Shown here in pieces: positions 8,265-16,581 of a stretch of DNA of 33,646 nucleotides. Source of the stretch: an uncultured Mycobacterium sp. (GTDB lineage Bacteria; Actinomycetota; Actinomycetes; Mycobacteriales; Mycobacteriaceae); NCBI GenBank assembly GCA_900078375.1, contig FLQS01000027.1:1-33646 (forward strand), read 5' to 3'. Every line of letters begins with the position of its first letter. The stretch's first letter is position 1. Below the pieces are notes generated by a model that saw only the letters and a program-made list of their open reading frames with translations, was not told the origin of the DNA and did no database searches. The position numbers and the translations under genes are program-made.

Positions 8265-10844
8265 TCAGGCCGCGCGGTCCGCGTACGTCGTGGTGCGTTG
8301 CCGTGCCGGGCGGCCGATGCCCTCGGCGATGGCGATCAGCTCCTCGACCGACTTCGCCGACCCGTTCTCCGAACCGGCCATCCGCGAGATGGTCTCCTCC
8401 ATCAGCGTGCCGCCGAGGTCGTTGGCGCCACCGGTCAGCATCACTTGGGTCCGTTCGACACCGAGCTTGACCCAGCTGGTCTGGATGTTGGAGATCCTGC
8501 CGTGCAACATGATTCGCGCCAGCGCGTGCACCGCGCGGTTGTCGCGATGCGTCGGCCCGGGCCGCGCGCCGCCGGCCAGGTACAACGGCGAGCTCTGGTG
8601 CACGAACGGCAGCGGCACGAATTCGGTGAAACCACCGGTGCGGTCCTGGATGTCGCGCAACACGTTGAGGTGCCCGACCCAGTGATTCGGGGTGTCGACG
8701 TGGCCGTACATCATGGTCGAGCTCGACCGCAGGCCGACCTCGTGCGCGGTGCTGACCACCTCGATCCACATCGAGGTCGGCAGCTTGCCCTTGGTGAGCA
8801 CCCAGCGCACCTCGTCGTCGAGGATCTCGGCGGCCGTGCCGGGGATGGAACCGAGACCGGCTTCCCGCAACGCCGTCAGCCACTCCCGAATACTCAAGCC
8901 GCTCTTGGTGACTCCGTTGGAGATCTCCATCGGCGAGAACGCGTGCACATGCATAGACGGCACCCGCGCCTTGACCGCGCGCACCAGGTCGGCGTAGCCG
9001 GTGACCGGCAATTCGGGGTCGATGCCACCCTGCATGCATACCTCGGTGGCGCCGGCGACATGCGCCTCCCAGGCGCGGTCGGCGACCTCGTCGGTGGACA
9101 GCGAATAGGCGTCGGCGTCACCCTTGCGTTGGGCGAACGCGCAGAACCGGCAGCCGGTGTAGCAGATGTTGGTGAAGTTGATGTTGCGGTTGACCACGAA
9201 CGTGACATCGTCGCCGACGGCGTCCTTGCGAAGCGAATCTGCCAGTGCGGCAACGGCATCCATTGCCGGTCCGTCCGCGGTGGCCAGCGCCAGGTACTCG
9301 TCGTCGGTGCACCCGCCAGGATCCCGCTCGGCGGAGCGCAACGCGGCCAGCACGTCGGTGTCGAGCCGTTCGGGGGCGCGGGCGGCGAGCTCGTGCACCT
9401 TCTCGCGGATGGATTCCCAGTCCCCGAACGCGCTGCCCAGATCACTGCGGGTCTCGGTCAGCCGGCCCTCGCTGTCGATGGCCGTGTGCAGGTCGGTGCG
9501 CCCCAGCGACTCGGTCGCCTCATCGGGCTCCTGCCACGGGCGACCCACCGGATTGACGTCGAGGGCGTAGCCCGTCTCGGCGTCGGCCAGCGCCTCGACG
9601 TGCCCCTGGACGCGGGGGTCGATCCAGGCCGCGCCGGCCTGCACGTACTGCGGCTGGGCGGTCAGGCGCTGCACCAGGTCGTAGCCCGCCTCAGCGGTCA
9701 CCGCGGCGAGCTCGTCGAGTGCGGGCCAGGGGCGTTCGGGGTTGACGTGGTCGGGCGTCAGCGGCGACACCCCACCCCAGTCGTCGACGCCGGCGCCGAT
9801 CAGGGCCAGGCATTCCTGCCGGGACACCAGGTTCGGCGGGGCCTGAATGCGGACCTTGGGCCCCATCACCAGGCGGGTGACCGCCAGCGTGGCCAGGAAG
9901 TCGTCGATGCCTGCATCGGGCACCGAGGCCATCGCGGTGTGATCCTTGGCCCGGAAGTTCTGCACGATCACTTCCTGGACGTGGCCGAATTCCTTGTGCG
10001 AGCGCCGGATCGCGTGGATGGTCTCGGCGCGCTCGGTCAGCGTCTCCCCGATGCCGACCAACAGGCCGGTGGTGAACGGAACTGAAAGCCTGCCAGCGTC
10101 ATCCAGCGTGCGCAGCCGCACCGCGGGATCCTTGTCGGGACTGCCGTAATGGGCCTCGCCCTTGGTCTCGAAGAGCCGACGTGACGTCGTCTCGAGCATC
10201 ATGCCCATCGACGGCGCCACCGGCTTCAACCGCGACAGCTCCGACCAGCTCATCACCCCGGGATTCAGATGCGGCAGCAGGCCGGTCTCCTCGAGCACCC
10301 GGATCGCCATCGCCCGCACATAGTCCAGCGTGGAGTCATAGCCCCGCTCATCGAGCCACTGCTTGGCTTCGGGCCACCGCGCCTCGGGACGGTCGCCAAG
10401 GGTGAACAAGGCTTCCTTGCAACCCAATTCGGCGCCGCGGCGCGCAACGTCGAGTATCTCGTCGGGCTCCATGAACATGCCGCGACCCTCGGCACGCAGC
10501 TTGCCCGGCACCGTGACGAAGGTGCAGTAGTGGCAGGTATCGCGGCACAGGTGCGTAACGGGGATGAACACCTTGCGCGAATACGTGACCGGCAGCCGGC
10601 CGGTCGCGCCGCGGCGGCCGCCCGATTCCAGCCCGGCATCGCGCACCCGGGCCGCGCTGGCACACAGATCCACGAGATCCTCGCCGCGGGCGGTCAGGGC
10701 GATCGCCGCCTCGTCGATGTTGAGGACGACACCATCGCGGGCTCGACGCAGAACACGTCTCATCGCGGCAGGCGAGGGAGCTTCAGTCCGGGGCGGAACC
10801 ACAGGCGTGGGCAGCGGACTACTTGGCTGGGAGTTCAGGGCCAC
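8265..10844 (-). CDS. fbiC: FO synthase FbiC (fused CofG/CofH, F420 biosynthesis)
   Basis: FbiC makes the deazaflavin FO from tyrosine and a flavin precursor, the chromophore step of coenzyme F420. The two radical-SAM halves are both visible. The CofG half has CRDTCHYCTF (cysteines near 100, 104, 107) and the CofH half has CYTGCRFCAF (around residue 560). Further family blocks include FTLGDRPEARW, IQAPPNLVS, GGVSPLTPDHVNPERPWP and MQGGIDPELP. The length (859 aa from GTG 10844) fits the mycobacterial enzyme (about 856). GTG 10889 would add 15 residues; the family N-terminus before RRVLRRARDG favours the shorter form. It stands alone and is divergent from the secreted protein gene at 11064. Confidence 0.96.
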   Translation of the reverse strand: MALNSQPSSPLPTPVVPPRTEAPSPAAMRRVLRRARDGVVLNIDEAAIALTARGEDLVDLCASAARVRDAGLESGGRRGATGRLPVTYSRKVFIPVTHLCRDTCHYCTFVTVPGKLRAEGRGMFMEPDEILDVARRGAELGCKEALFTLGDRPEARWPEAKQWLDERGYDSTLDYVRAMAIRVLEETGLLPHLNPGVMSWSELSRLKPVAPSMGMMLETTSRRLFETKGEAHYGSPDKDPAVRLRTLDDAGRLSVPFTTGLLVGIGETLTERAETIHAIRRSHKEFGHVQEVIVQNFRAKDHTAMASVPDAGIDDFLATLAVTRLVMGPKVRIQAPPNLVSRQECLALIGAGVDDWGGVSPLTPDHVNPERPWPALDELAAVTAEAGYDLVQRLTAQPQYVQAGAAWIDPRVQGHVEALADAETGYALDVNPVGRPWQEPDEATESLGRTDLHTAIDSEGRLTETRSDLGSAFGDWESIREKVHELAARAPERLDTDVLAALRSAERDPGGCTDDEYLALATADGPAMDAVAALADSLRKDAVGDDVTFVVNRNINFTNICYTGCRFCAFAQRKGDADAYSLSTDEVADRAWEAHVAGATEVCMQGGIDPELPVTGYADLVRAVKARVPSMHVHAFSPMEISNGVTKSGLSIREWLTALREAGLGSIPGTAAEILDDEVRWVLTKGKLPTSMWIEVVSTAHEVGLRSSSTMMYGHVDTPNHWVGHLNVLRDIQDRTGGFTEFVPLPFVHQSSPLYLAGGARPGPTHRDNRAVHALARIMLHGRISNIQTSWVKLGVERTQVMLTGGANDLGGTLMEETISRMAGSENGSAKSVEELIAIAEGIGRPARQRTTTYADRAA

Positions 10845-11063
10845 TCCCGGGTAACCGTCCAGAGCTGGGAAATCATCCGCGCGTCTCACAATCTGAAACT
10901 CGGGTGACGGACATGATCCACACAGTAGTCCGCGCAGCTAACGATGCGACCTCGTGTCTCGGCGGCCCACAAACATGCGGACACGGCAAGGAAAGTTGTA
11001 ACACTGCGCCGTCAGCAACGTAAATTGTCGTTGTTAGCTGAAATCCAAGCAGGGGGTTCCGCA

Positions 11064-11963
11064 ATGACCGTGTCCACCCGTTCCTATCTGATCGCAGGTG
11101 CGGCGGCGATGGTCGTCGGAGCCATGGCAATCGCCCCGATCCAGCCATCGGCACCAGCCTCGATCACGATGGACACGGTACGACTGTCCGCGGCGGTGCA
11201 GCCCCTGGTCAACCAGGTCAACACCGCCGCGGTGACGCTGGGCCAGGCCGCCCCCGCGGCTGCCGTGCAGCAACCCCAGGCGCAGAAAGCAGCACAGGCC
11301 AACAACAACGTCTCGAACGCCATCGATGCGGCGTACGGGGTGATCATGTACTGGTCGAACTACCTCGCTTTGGAGTTGGGGCCGTATTTACTGGGATGGA
11401 TCCCGTTCGGTTATCTCATCAGCGACCAGATCTACATCTGGTACCCGAACTTCACGGTGCCGGTGGCTGACGCCTTCGTCTACAACTTTCTCGACCCGGT
11501 GGTCAACGACTTTTGGAACCCGACCGTGTGGCGGGACGGGCTGACCGCCATCGCCAACGCCACGCGGGTCGGGCTGGGCACCGTCGTCCAACAGGAGATC
11601 GCCTACGCCTGGAGCCTGGCCTGGTTCCCGTTCCCGCTGCCGCCGCTGCCGCCGTTGCCGTTTGCCGCGACCAAGGTGGCAGCCGCCGCGGCGAGCACCG
11701 CCGCGGCTGCCCCGGCTAAAGCGGCCGTCACCTCGGGCACAGGCCATTCCGCCCGCCCGCAGGTGGCCAGGCAATCGGCCGACACGGTCACCGCCGCAGC
11801 GGTTGCCGACACCACCGACGCCACCCCCGGCGCCTCGAGAACCGCCAAGGCCGACAGCACGGATTCGACGTCGGGCAAGAGTGGCTCGGCCACGTCGGGC
11901 AGTGACGCTCCCAAGAAGAAGTCCACAGCGGGCTCGGCACGCAACCACAAGGCCGCCGACTAA
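11064..11963 (+). CDS. Secreted Ala-rich protein, copy 1 (PE12-position gene)
   Basis: The function is not recognised. The 299-residue product begins with a signal-like hydrophobic segment (YLIAGAAAMVVGAMAIAP), has a middle rich in Tyr, Trp and Pro (GPYLLGWIPFGYLISDQIYIWYPNF; PFPLPPLPPLP) and ends in a long Ala/Thr/Ser-rich tail with late lysines (KKKSTAGSARNHKAAD). The ATG at 11064 has AGGGGG seven bases upstream, and the signal segment starts directly there. The architecture matches the products at 16582 and 17744: hydrophobic start, processing-like boundary, Ala-rich core, basic Ser/Ala tail. The gene sits between the Rv1171-like gene and fbiC, pointing away from fbiC, which is where M. 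tuberculosis has PE12. It lacks a PE domain. Confidence 0.8.
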   Translation: MTVSTRSYLIAGAAAMVVGAMAIAPIQPSAPASITMDTVRLSAAVQPLVNQVNTAAVTLGQAAPAAAVQQPQAQKAAQANNNVSNAIDAAYGVIMYWSNYLALELGPYLLGWIPFGYLISDQIYIWYPNFTVPVADAFVYNFLDPVVNDFWNPTVWRDGLTAIANATRVGLGTVVQQEIAYAWSLAWFPFPLPPLPPLPFAATKVAAAAASTAAAAPAKAAVTSGTGHSARPQVARQSADTVTAAAVADTTDATPGASRTAKADSTDSTSGKSGSATSGSDAPKKKSTAGSARNHKAAD

Positions 11964-11968
11964 CCGCC

Positions 11969-12403
11969 TCAGCGCGGACCGTTGCGCCGCCACAGGAACC
12001 ACGCCGGCGGTGCGGCGCCCAGCGCCAGGAACAGCAGCACCGAGTAGGCCATCACACCGGGGCCGCCGAAAACGATGTCACCACCCGGCCCGCCGAGTGT
12101 CAGCGCGGCAACGGTGACCAGCCACGTCAGCAACGGCAGTGCGGCAAGGCGAGCGGAATCCGTCCAGTGGACGGCCGCCCACACCAGGGCCAGATTCACT
12201 AGCCCGCTGATCAATGCGCTGACCGGAAATGGCACCGAGCCGAGATAGAACGGCAGAAGTAGCGCGCCGGTCACTGCCGAGATCACGCCGTCGACGGCGA
12301 GCAGAGCGAGCACGACGGTGCGAATGGCCGGGTCGGTCTTGCCTGGGTCTTCGGTGACCGCGACGGAACGTGTGGTGGCGGTCAGGTCGGGATGCTGCCT
12401 CAA
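11969..12403 (-). CDS. Conserved four-helix membrane protein (Rv1171-like)
   Basis: This product of about 144 residues has four predicted membrane helices: TVVLALLAVDGVISAVTGAL, VSALISGLVNLALVWAAV, LPLLTWLVTVAALTL and GVMAYSVLLFLALGAAPPAW. The C-terminus is short and basic (FLWRRNGPR). It follows mshB by 6 nt on the same strand, exactly as Rv1171 follows mshB (Rv1170) in M. tuberculosis. No better start than TTG 12403 is apparent; it sits next to the mshB stop with GGCGGG adjacent, so the first residues are uncertain. The function is unknown. Confidence 0.78.
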   Translation of the reverse strand: MRQHPDLTATTRSVAVTEDPGKTDPAIRTVVLALLAVDGVISAVTGALLLPFYLGSVPFPVSALISGLVNLALVWAAVHWTDSARLAALPLLTWLVTVAALTLGGPGGDIVFGGPGVMAYSVLLFLALGAAPPAWFLWRRNGPR

Positions 12404-12409
12404 ACCCGC

Positions 12410-13285
12410 CTACTGTCCGAAGTCGAGACCGGCCAGAAGGTCGGTCTCCCAACCACGCTCGTCGGTCGGGCCCGCGGTGCCCTCGACAAGGACATAGTGT
12501 TCGGCGGTCAGCACGGGCAGGACGAGCTTGTTGGACAGGGTGAACGCCCGCCGGGTCGGGCCGACCAGCATCTGGGTGGCGTGCGCGGCGATGGCGTCCA
12601 CCTTGGCGGCCACGTGTTCGGGCGCTTCGACGACGGCGGTGATCCTGTCGTCGGAGAAGCCGAATTCGACGTCGGCGGGCGGCCGAATCCAGTCCGCCAA
12701 CACATCCTCATCGCGGAGCGCATTGACGCCGTCCCGAAAAGCGCTGGCCCCGATGACACCCCAGTAGAACTTCGGCACCTTCCACGTCGCGGCGGCGACG
12801 GCGGCAGTCGTGATGTGGTGGGTCTGGATGTGGTCGGGGTGCCCATAGCCGCCGTCGGGGTCGTAGGTGGCGATCACGTGGGGCCGCAACTCGTCGATGA
12901 CGGCGGTGAGAAGGCCGACGGCCTCGTCGAAATCGGCGTCGACGAACTTGGTGTGACTGCGCGCCGGGGTGCCGGGCATGCCCGAGTCGCGCCACCGGCC
13001 CGCACCGCCGAGAAACCGCGGTCCCGGTAGCCCCAACTTCTGCAGGGCGGTCGTCAGTTCGGCGATTCGGTAGCCGCCGAGTTGGTCGGCTTCCTCGACC
13101 GCCAGCCGCAGCCACCGGTCATCGATGATCTCGCCCTCTTCGCCGAGCGTGCAGGTGACGACGGTGACCTCGGCGCCCCGCTGCACATAGTGCGCGATGG
13201 TGACGCCGTTGTTCATCGTCTCGTCGTCGGGGTGGGCGTGCACGAACAACAACCGCGGAGTCTCCTGCGAAGCCACGAACGTCAC
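12410..13285 (-). CDS. mshB: GlcNAc-Ins deacetylase MshB (mycothiol biosynthesis)
   Basis: MshB removes the acetyl group from 1-D-myo-inositol 2-acetamido-2-deoxy-glucopyranoside, the second enzymatic step toward mycothiol. It is a zinc LmbE/PIG-L-fold enzyme. Visible are the metal/catalytic motif HAHPDDE near residue 16-22, the block TCTLGEEGEIIDDRW, LGGAGRWRDSGM, the second metal histidine region YGHPDHIQTH, and the C-terminal EHYVLVEG...DERGWETDLLAGL typical of MshB. It has about 291 aa from GTG 13285, or 288 from GTG 13276. M. tuberculosis MshB has 303; the loop before VPKFYW is shorter here. It is divergent from the CLC gene with only 31 bp between starts. Confidence 0.95.
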   Translation of the reverse strand: MTFVASQETPRLLFVHAHPDDETMNNGVTIAHYVQRGAEVTVVTCTLGEEGEIIDDRWLRLAVEEADQLGGYRIAELTTALQKLGLPGPRFLGGAGRWRDSGMPGTPARSHTKFVDADFDEAVGLLTAVIDELRPHVIATYDPDGGYGHPDHIQTHHITTAAVAAATWKVPKFYWGVIGASAFRDGVNALRDEDVLADWIRPPADVEFGFSDDRITAVVEAPEHVAAKVDAIAAHATQMLVGPTRRAFTLSNKLVLPVLTAEHYVLVEGTAGPTDERGWETDLLAGLDFGQ

Positions 13286-13299
13286 CCTACCGGGGTAGG
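13286..13299. promoter_or_regulatory. Inverted repeat in the 31-bp mshB/CLC divergent gap
   Basis: CCTACC-GG-GGTAGG is a 6-bp perfect inverted repeat abutting the mshB GTG (13285). In so small a divergent gap it could be an operator affecting both genes, or chance. Confidence 0.3.
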
Positions 13300-13304
13300 T
13301 GGCA

Positions 13305-13310
13305 TAGATT
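13305..13310 (+). promoter_or_regulatory. Candidate -10 element for leaderless CLC transcription
   Basis: TAGATT fits the mycobacterial TANNNT -10 pattern. Its position is -12 to -7 relative to the GTG at 13317, as expected if transcription begins on the start codon. No Shine-Dalgarno sequence precedes that GTG, which supports a leaderless mRNA. Confidence 0.5.
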
Positions 13311-13316
13311 CGGCCC

Positions 13317-14558
13317 GTGAACCGACGCGACCTGGAGTTCGGCTGCGCGGTCATGGCGATCGGCCTGCTGGCCGGGCTCGCCGGCGCCACGACGACGTTG
13401 GTGCTGCACGCCGTCGAGCACCTCACGTATCACTACAGCTTCGGAACACTGCTGGACGGCGTCACCGGTTCGAGCCCGGTGCGACGCGCGGTGGGCCCGA
13501 TGGTCGGCGGCGCCCTGGCCGGCCTGGGCTGGTGGCAGCTTCGGCGGCGGACGCGGGTGCCCTCGCTGACCGACGCCATCAACGCACCCGGGCCGATGCA
13601 GCGGCTGGCGTTGACCATCGACGCCGGACTACAGGTGCTGCTGGTCGGTGCGGGCGCGTCCCTGGGCCGGGAGGGCGCACCGCGGCAATTCGCCGCCGCG
13701 ATGGGCGATTTCGGCACCTCGAGATTGGCTCTGACGGCCGCCGACCGCCGCATCTTGCTGGGCTGCGCGGCGGGCGCGGGTCTGGCGGCGGTCTACAGCG
13801 TGCCGATGGGCGGCGCCCTGTTCGCCATCCAGATCGTGCTGCGCAGCTGGAGTCTGCGGACCGTCGGGACGGCGCTGATCACCTCGAGCATCGCGGTGGC
13901 AGTGGCCGCTCCGGTCACCCGGCTCGAAGTGCCGCTGCACTGGCCCGATCCCGACTTGTCCTATCTGCTCACCGGGTTCGCGATCCTGCTCGCCCCGCTG
14001 GCGCTGGCGGTGGGCCGAGGGTTCAACCGGCTGATGGATTCCGCCAGGGCCCATCGGGTCGGCGACTCGTGGCTACTGATCCCGGCGATCGCGTCCGCGG
14101 GGCTGCTGATCGGTGTGCTCTCGCATTGGTGGCCCGAACTGCCGGGCAATGGCAAGAGCGTGCTCACCGTCAGCGTCGCCGACGGCCTGACCCTCGCCTC
14201 GGCCGGCGTCATCCTGCTTCTCAAGCCACTGCTGACCGCACTGTTTCTGCGCACCGGCGCGGTCGGCGGCATGCTCACTCCCGCGCTGGCGACCGGAGCG
14301 GCGATGGGGTCGATGGTGGCGATGGCGGTGAACACCTGGACACCGTTGACAGTCAACGTTCCTGCGGTGTCACTGGCCTGCGCGGCGGGCGTGCTGGCCA
14401 TCACCCAGGGTGCGCCCGCCTGGGCGGCGCTGTTCGTATGGGAGCTGGCCCACCCGCCGCTGTGGCTGCTGATTGTCTTCGCCGCATCGGCTGCCGCGGC
14501 GCACCTCCTCGACAGTCTGCTCAAACAGCGGGCCGAGCCCCGGACACCCGAACACTGA
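13317..14558 (+). CDS. CLC-family chloride channel/transporter
   Basis: This 413-residue polytopic inner-membrane protein carries the CLC signature LGREGAP (gating Glu119) and the late motif GGMLTP. Hydrophobic helices run throughout and the end is a short hydrophilic tail without CBS domains. The conserved helix-H block SVPMGGALFAIQIVL has Gln-Ile where the E. coli exchanger has Glu-Glu, so the internal proton glutamate is missing. The first motif (GSGIP in model CLCs) is degenerate (RVPSLTDAI). Anion transport is likely; the mechanism is open. The start is GTG 13317, probably leaderless, and the gene converges on the 14561-15034 gene with 2 bp between stops. Confidence 0.88.
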   Translation: MNRRDLEFGCAVMAIGLLAGLAGATTTLVLHAVEHLTYHYSFGTLLDGVTGSSPVRRAVGPMVGGALAGLGWWQLRRRTRVPSLTDAINAPGPMQRLALTIDAGLQVLLVGAGASLGREGAPRQFAAAMGDFGTSRLALTAADRRILLGCAAGAGLAAVYSVPMGGALFAIQIVLRSWSLRTVGTALITSSIAVAVAAPVTRLEVPLHWPDPDLSYLLTGFAILLAPLALAVGRGFNRLMDSARAHRVGDSWLLIPAIASAGLLIGVLSHWWPELPGNGKSVLTVSVADGLTLASAGVILLLKPLLTALFLRTGAVGGMLTPALATGAAMGSMVAMAVNTWTPLTVNVPAVSLACAAGVLAITQGAPAWAALFVWELAHPPLWLLIVFAASAAAAHLLDSLLKQRAEPRTPEH

Positions 14559-14560
14559 CC

Positions 14561-15034
14561 TCATTTGCACAGGTCGGCGACCTGCTTGCGGTCGAAGTCA
14601 CCTTCGGCCTGCCGCGCGGCCTGCCGGGGATCGCTGTACGGCACACCGGCCAGCGCGTTCATCCCGACGTCCTGCAGGTCGCGGGCGAAAGCCCGGACTG
14701 CGCCGGCAAGGCGAGCCGGGGTATACGCGTCCAGCTGGCGCAAGAGGTAATCGCCACCGCCGAGCAATGCCAGGCTCGCATTAGCCGGCGCCAGATCGTT
14801 GCGGGTCTGCATCGTGGCGACCATCTCGAAGGCGGTGCACACGCGCACCTTCGGATCACCGGGCAGCGCAACAGCATTGGCTTGGTTTACCGACACGCGT
14901 ACCGCCGCCCAGAGTGACAGGGCGAGCGCGATCACCGCGAGCGCAATGGCGAACGGTGCCAGCCGTTGCCAAATTGTCGGCATGGTAAACCTTGGCGCAG
15001 AACGAACTTCGGCATCTTCGTCGGCATCCGACAT
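14561..15034 (-). CDS. Membrane-anchored mycobacterial protein of unknown function
   Basis: The protein has 157 residues: a short acidic cytoplasmic N-terminus (MSDADEDAEV), one transmembrane helix (LAPFAIALAVIALALSLWAAV) and an extracytoplasmic domain of about 100 residues with two cysteines (VRVCTAFEM and the penultimate CK) that could pair. The helical segment ASLALLGGGDYLLRQLDAYTPARLAGAVRAFA is typical of a conserved mycobacterial membrane-protein family that I cannot name. The ATG at 15034 lacks a strong ribosome binding site. A CAGGTCG-G-CGACCTG dyad at 14570-14584 lies in its last codons. Confidence 0.75.
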   Translation of the reverse strand: MSDADEDAEVRSAPRFTMPTIWQRLAPFAIALAVIALALSLWAAVRVSVNQANAVALPGDPKVRVCTAFEMVATMQTRNDLAPANASLALLGGGDYLLRQLDAYTPARLAGAVRAFARDLQDVGMNALAGVPYSDPRQAARQAEGDFDRKQVADLCK

Positions 15035-15252
15035 CAGCTGACTATATCGGCGCGAATTGGCTTATGAATACTCGTCTGCCCATTTTGGCTGGCGAAAATC
15101 GAAGGGCATCAAAGCATCTGGACCTGTCGACCTGGGATTACCGCCGACCCACGCGAATCGGGCTATTGCCGACGCGGGTCGCGACAGGCTAGTCGTCAAA
15201 CGTTCTCGTGGCGAGCCCTGACAACTGCCGCCGCATCAGGTAGAAGAACTCT

Positions 15253-16272
15253 GTGGACAACTCGCCGCTTGGAAGCGCAATGGCCCGTCGACTACACCGC
15301 CGTGCGATCGCCACCGGCGAGATCAGCCTGCCGGCGGTGCCCGGCATGCTCGAAGAGTATGTGGCCATGTGTGCCGGTCTGTTCGAGAGCCTGGGCCGGG
15401 GATTCACCGGCGAGCAGCTCGACAATCTGCGCTACATCCTGAACGACCAGCTGAACGAGGCCTTCGCCGCCTCACCGCGCTCGGAGATCGTGATCAGCTA
15501 CGAAGCCCCGGTGGGACTGGTGGTGAACTACCACGTGAAGTGCCGCTGGTGGTCGGTCGAGGGCGCCTACGAGAATTGGATCGCCACCCGCGAACCACCG
15601 CTGTTCGGCTCCGAGCCCGACGCACGCGTATGGAATTTGGCCGGGGAGGCGGCCGATCCCCGCGCGTACCCCATCCTCGACCTGGGCGCCGGCACCGGGC
15701 GCAACGCACTGGCCCTGGCGCGGCGTGGCCATCCCGTCGACGTGGTCGAGATGACGCCCTCGTTCGCCGAGACCATCCTCGTCGCGGCACAACGGGACTC
15801 ACTGGCCGTCCGCGTGCTGCAGCGCGACATCTTCGCGACGCGCGACGATCTACGCCGCGACTACCAGCTGATCGTGCTGTCCGAGGTGGTGTCGGACTTC
15901 CGTTCGGTAGATGAGCTGCGCGGCGTGTTCGACTTGGCCTCGCAATGCCTGGCCCCCGGTGGCCGGCTGGTGTTCAACGCCTTCGTCGCACACCGGGACT
16001 ACACGCCCGACGAGAGTGCCCTCCAGCTGGGCCAACAGTGCTACACCACGATCTTCACCCTGTCGCAGATGAGCGACGCACTGGCCGGGTTCCCGCTGAC
16101 GCTGGTGTCCGACGAGTCGGTGTACGACTACGAGAAGGAACATCTGCCGACGGAGTCATGGCCTCCCACCAGCTGGTATGCCGATTGGGTCAGCGGCCAG
16201 GACGTGTTCGACGTTCCCCGCTCGGACCGCCCGATCGAGATGCGGTGGCTGGTCTACCAAAAGATCGGCTGA
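15253..16272 (+). CDS. Class I SAM-dependent methyltransferase
   Basis: The 339-residue product contains the SAM-binding motif ILDLGAGTGRNALALARRGH at 141-160, an acidic ribose-binding strand (VDVVEM), motif II/III-like sequence (YQLIVLSEVVSDFRS) and LAPGGRLVFNAF. The N-terminal 130 residues form an extra domain with a helical region and a WW-containing stretch (KCRWWSVEGAYENW). Substrate unknown; it may be a small molecule. The start is GTG 15253. TAGAAG at 15241-15246 is a near match to a leaderless -10, and no strong Shine-Dalgarno is present. The gene is transcribed alone. Confidence 0.82.
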   Translation: MDNSPLGSAMARRLHRRAIATGEISLPAVPGMLEEYVAMCAGLFESLGRGFTGEQLDNLRYILNDQLNEAFAASPRSEIVISYEAPVGLVVNYHVKCRWWSVEGAYENWIATREPPLFGSEPDARVWNLAGEAADPRAYPILDLGAGTGRNALALARRGHPVDVVEMTPSFAETILVAAQRDSLAVRVLQRDIFATRDDLRRDYQLIVLSEVVSDFRSVDELRGVFDLASQCLAPGGRLVFNAFVAHRDYTPDESALQLGQQCYTTIFTLSQMSDALAGFPLTLVSDESVYDYEKEHLPTESWPPTSWYADWVSGQDVFDVPRSDRPIEMRWLVYQKIG

Positions 16273-16581
16273 CAACGAGTGCCGTTATTTGCTGGCGTTG
16301 TACCAGGATATGTATCCACTCGGTGACACCCGTCACAACCTCGGATAACGCCGTTCCCGGGTACCGCAGTCGGCCGGTCTTTGCAGGCACCAAAACCCTC
16401 AGCTGCACTTGAGGCGCCCCACCTGGCGGATTAGTTTGGCCCGCAAGGAAATTCTCCCGGGCCCGCGACAGCGTCGGCCGACTGGTTGGCAAAAACTCTC
16501 AGGAAGAGTCTTTAGCCTTATCAGCCTCCTCTCAGGTATCGTTCTTCCTTAGCTATGCCGCAAACAGCGGAGGGAGACGGC
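16273..16581. other. Intergenic region with regulatory repeats
   Basis: These 309 bp follow the methyltransferase and precede the second Ala-rich gene. I see no gene. The last 90 bp are AT-richer and carry two CTCTCAGG motifs (16496 and 16529) described separately. GGAGGGAG lies just before the ATG at 16582. Confidence 0.45.
16519..16537 (+). promoter_or_regulatory. 19-bp imperfect direct repeat, MprA-box-like
   Basis: TATCAGCC-TCC-TCTCAGGT consists of two related octamers with a 3-bp spacer and lies 45 bases before the ATG at 16582. A further single TCTCAGGA is at 16497-16504. The 8+3+8 layout equals that reported for mycobacterial MprA boxes. Assignment to MprA is inference. Confidence 0.45.

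Noticed and set aside
14570..14584. CAGGTCG-G-CGACCTG dyad as an operator
   Set aside because: It lies in the last codons of the 14561-15034 gene, far from any promoter; at best it is a weak terminator stem.
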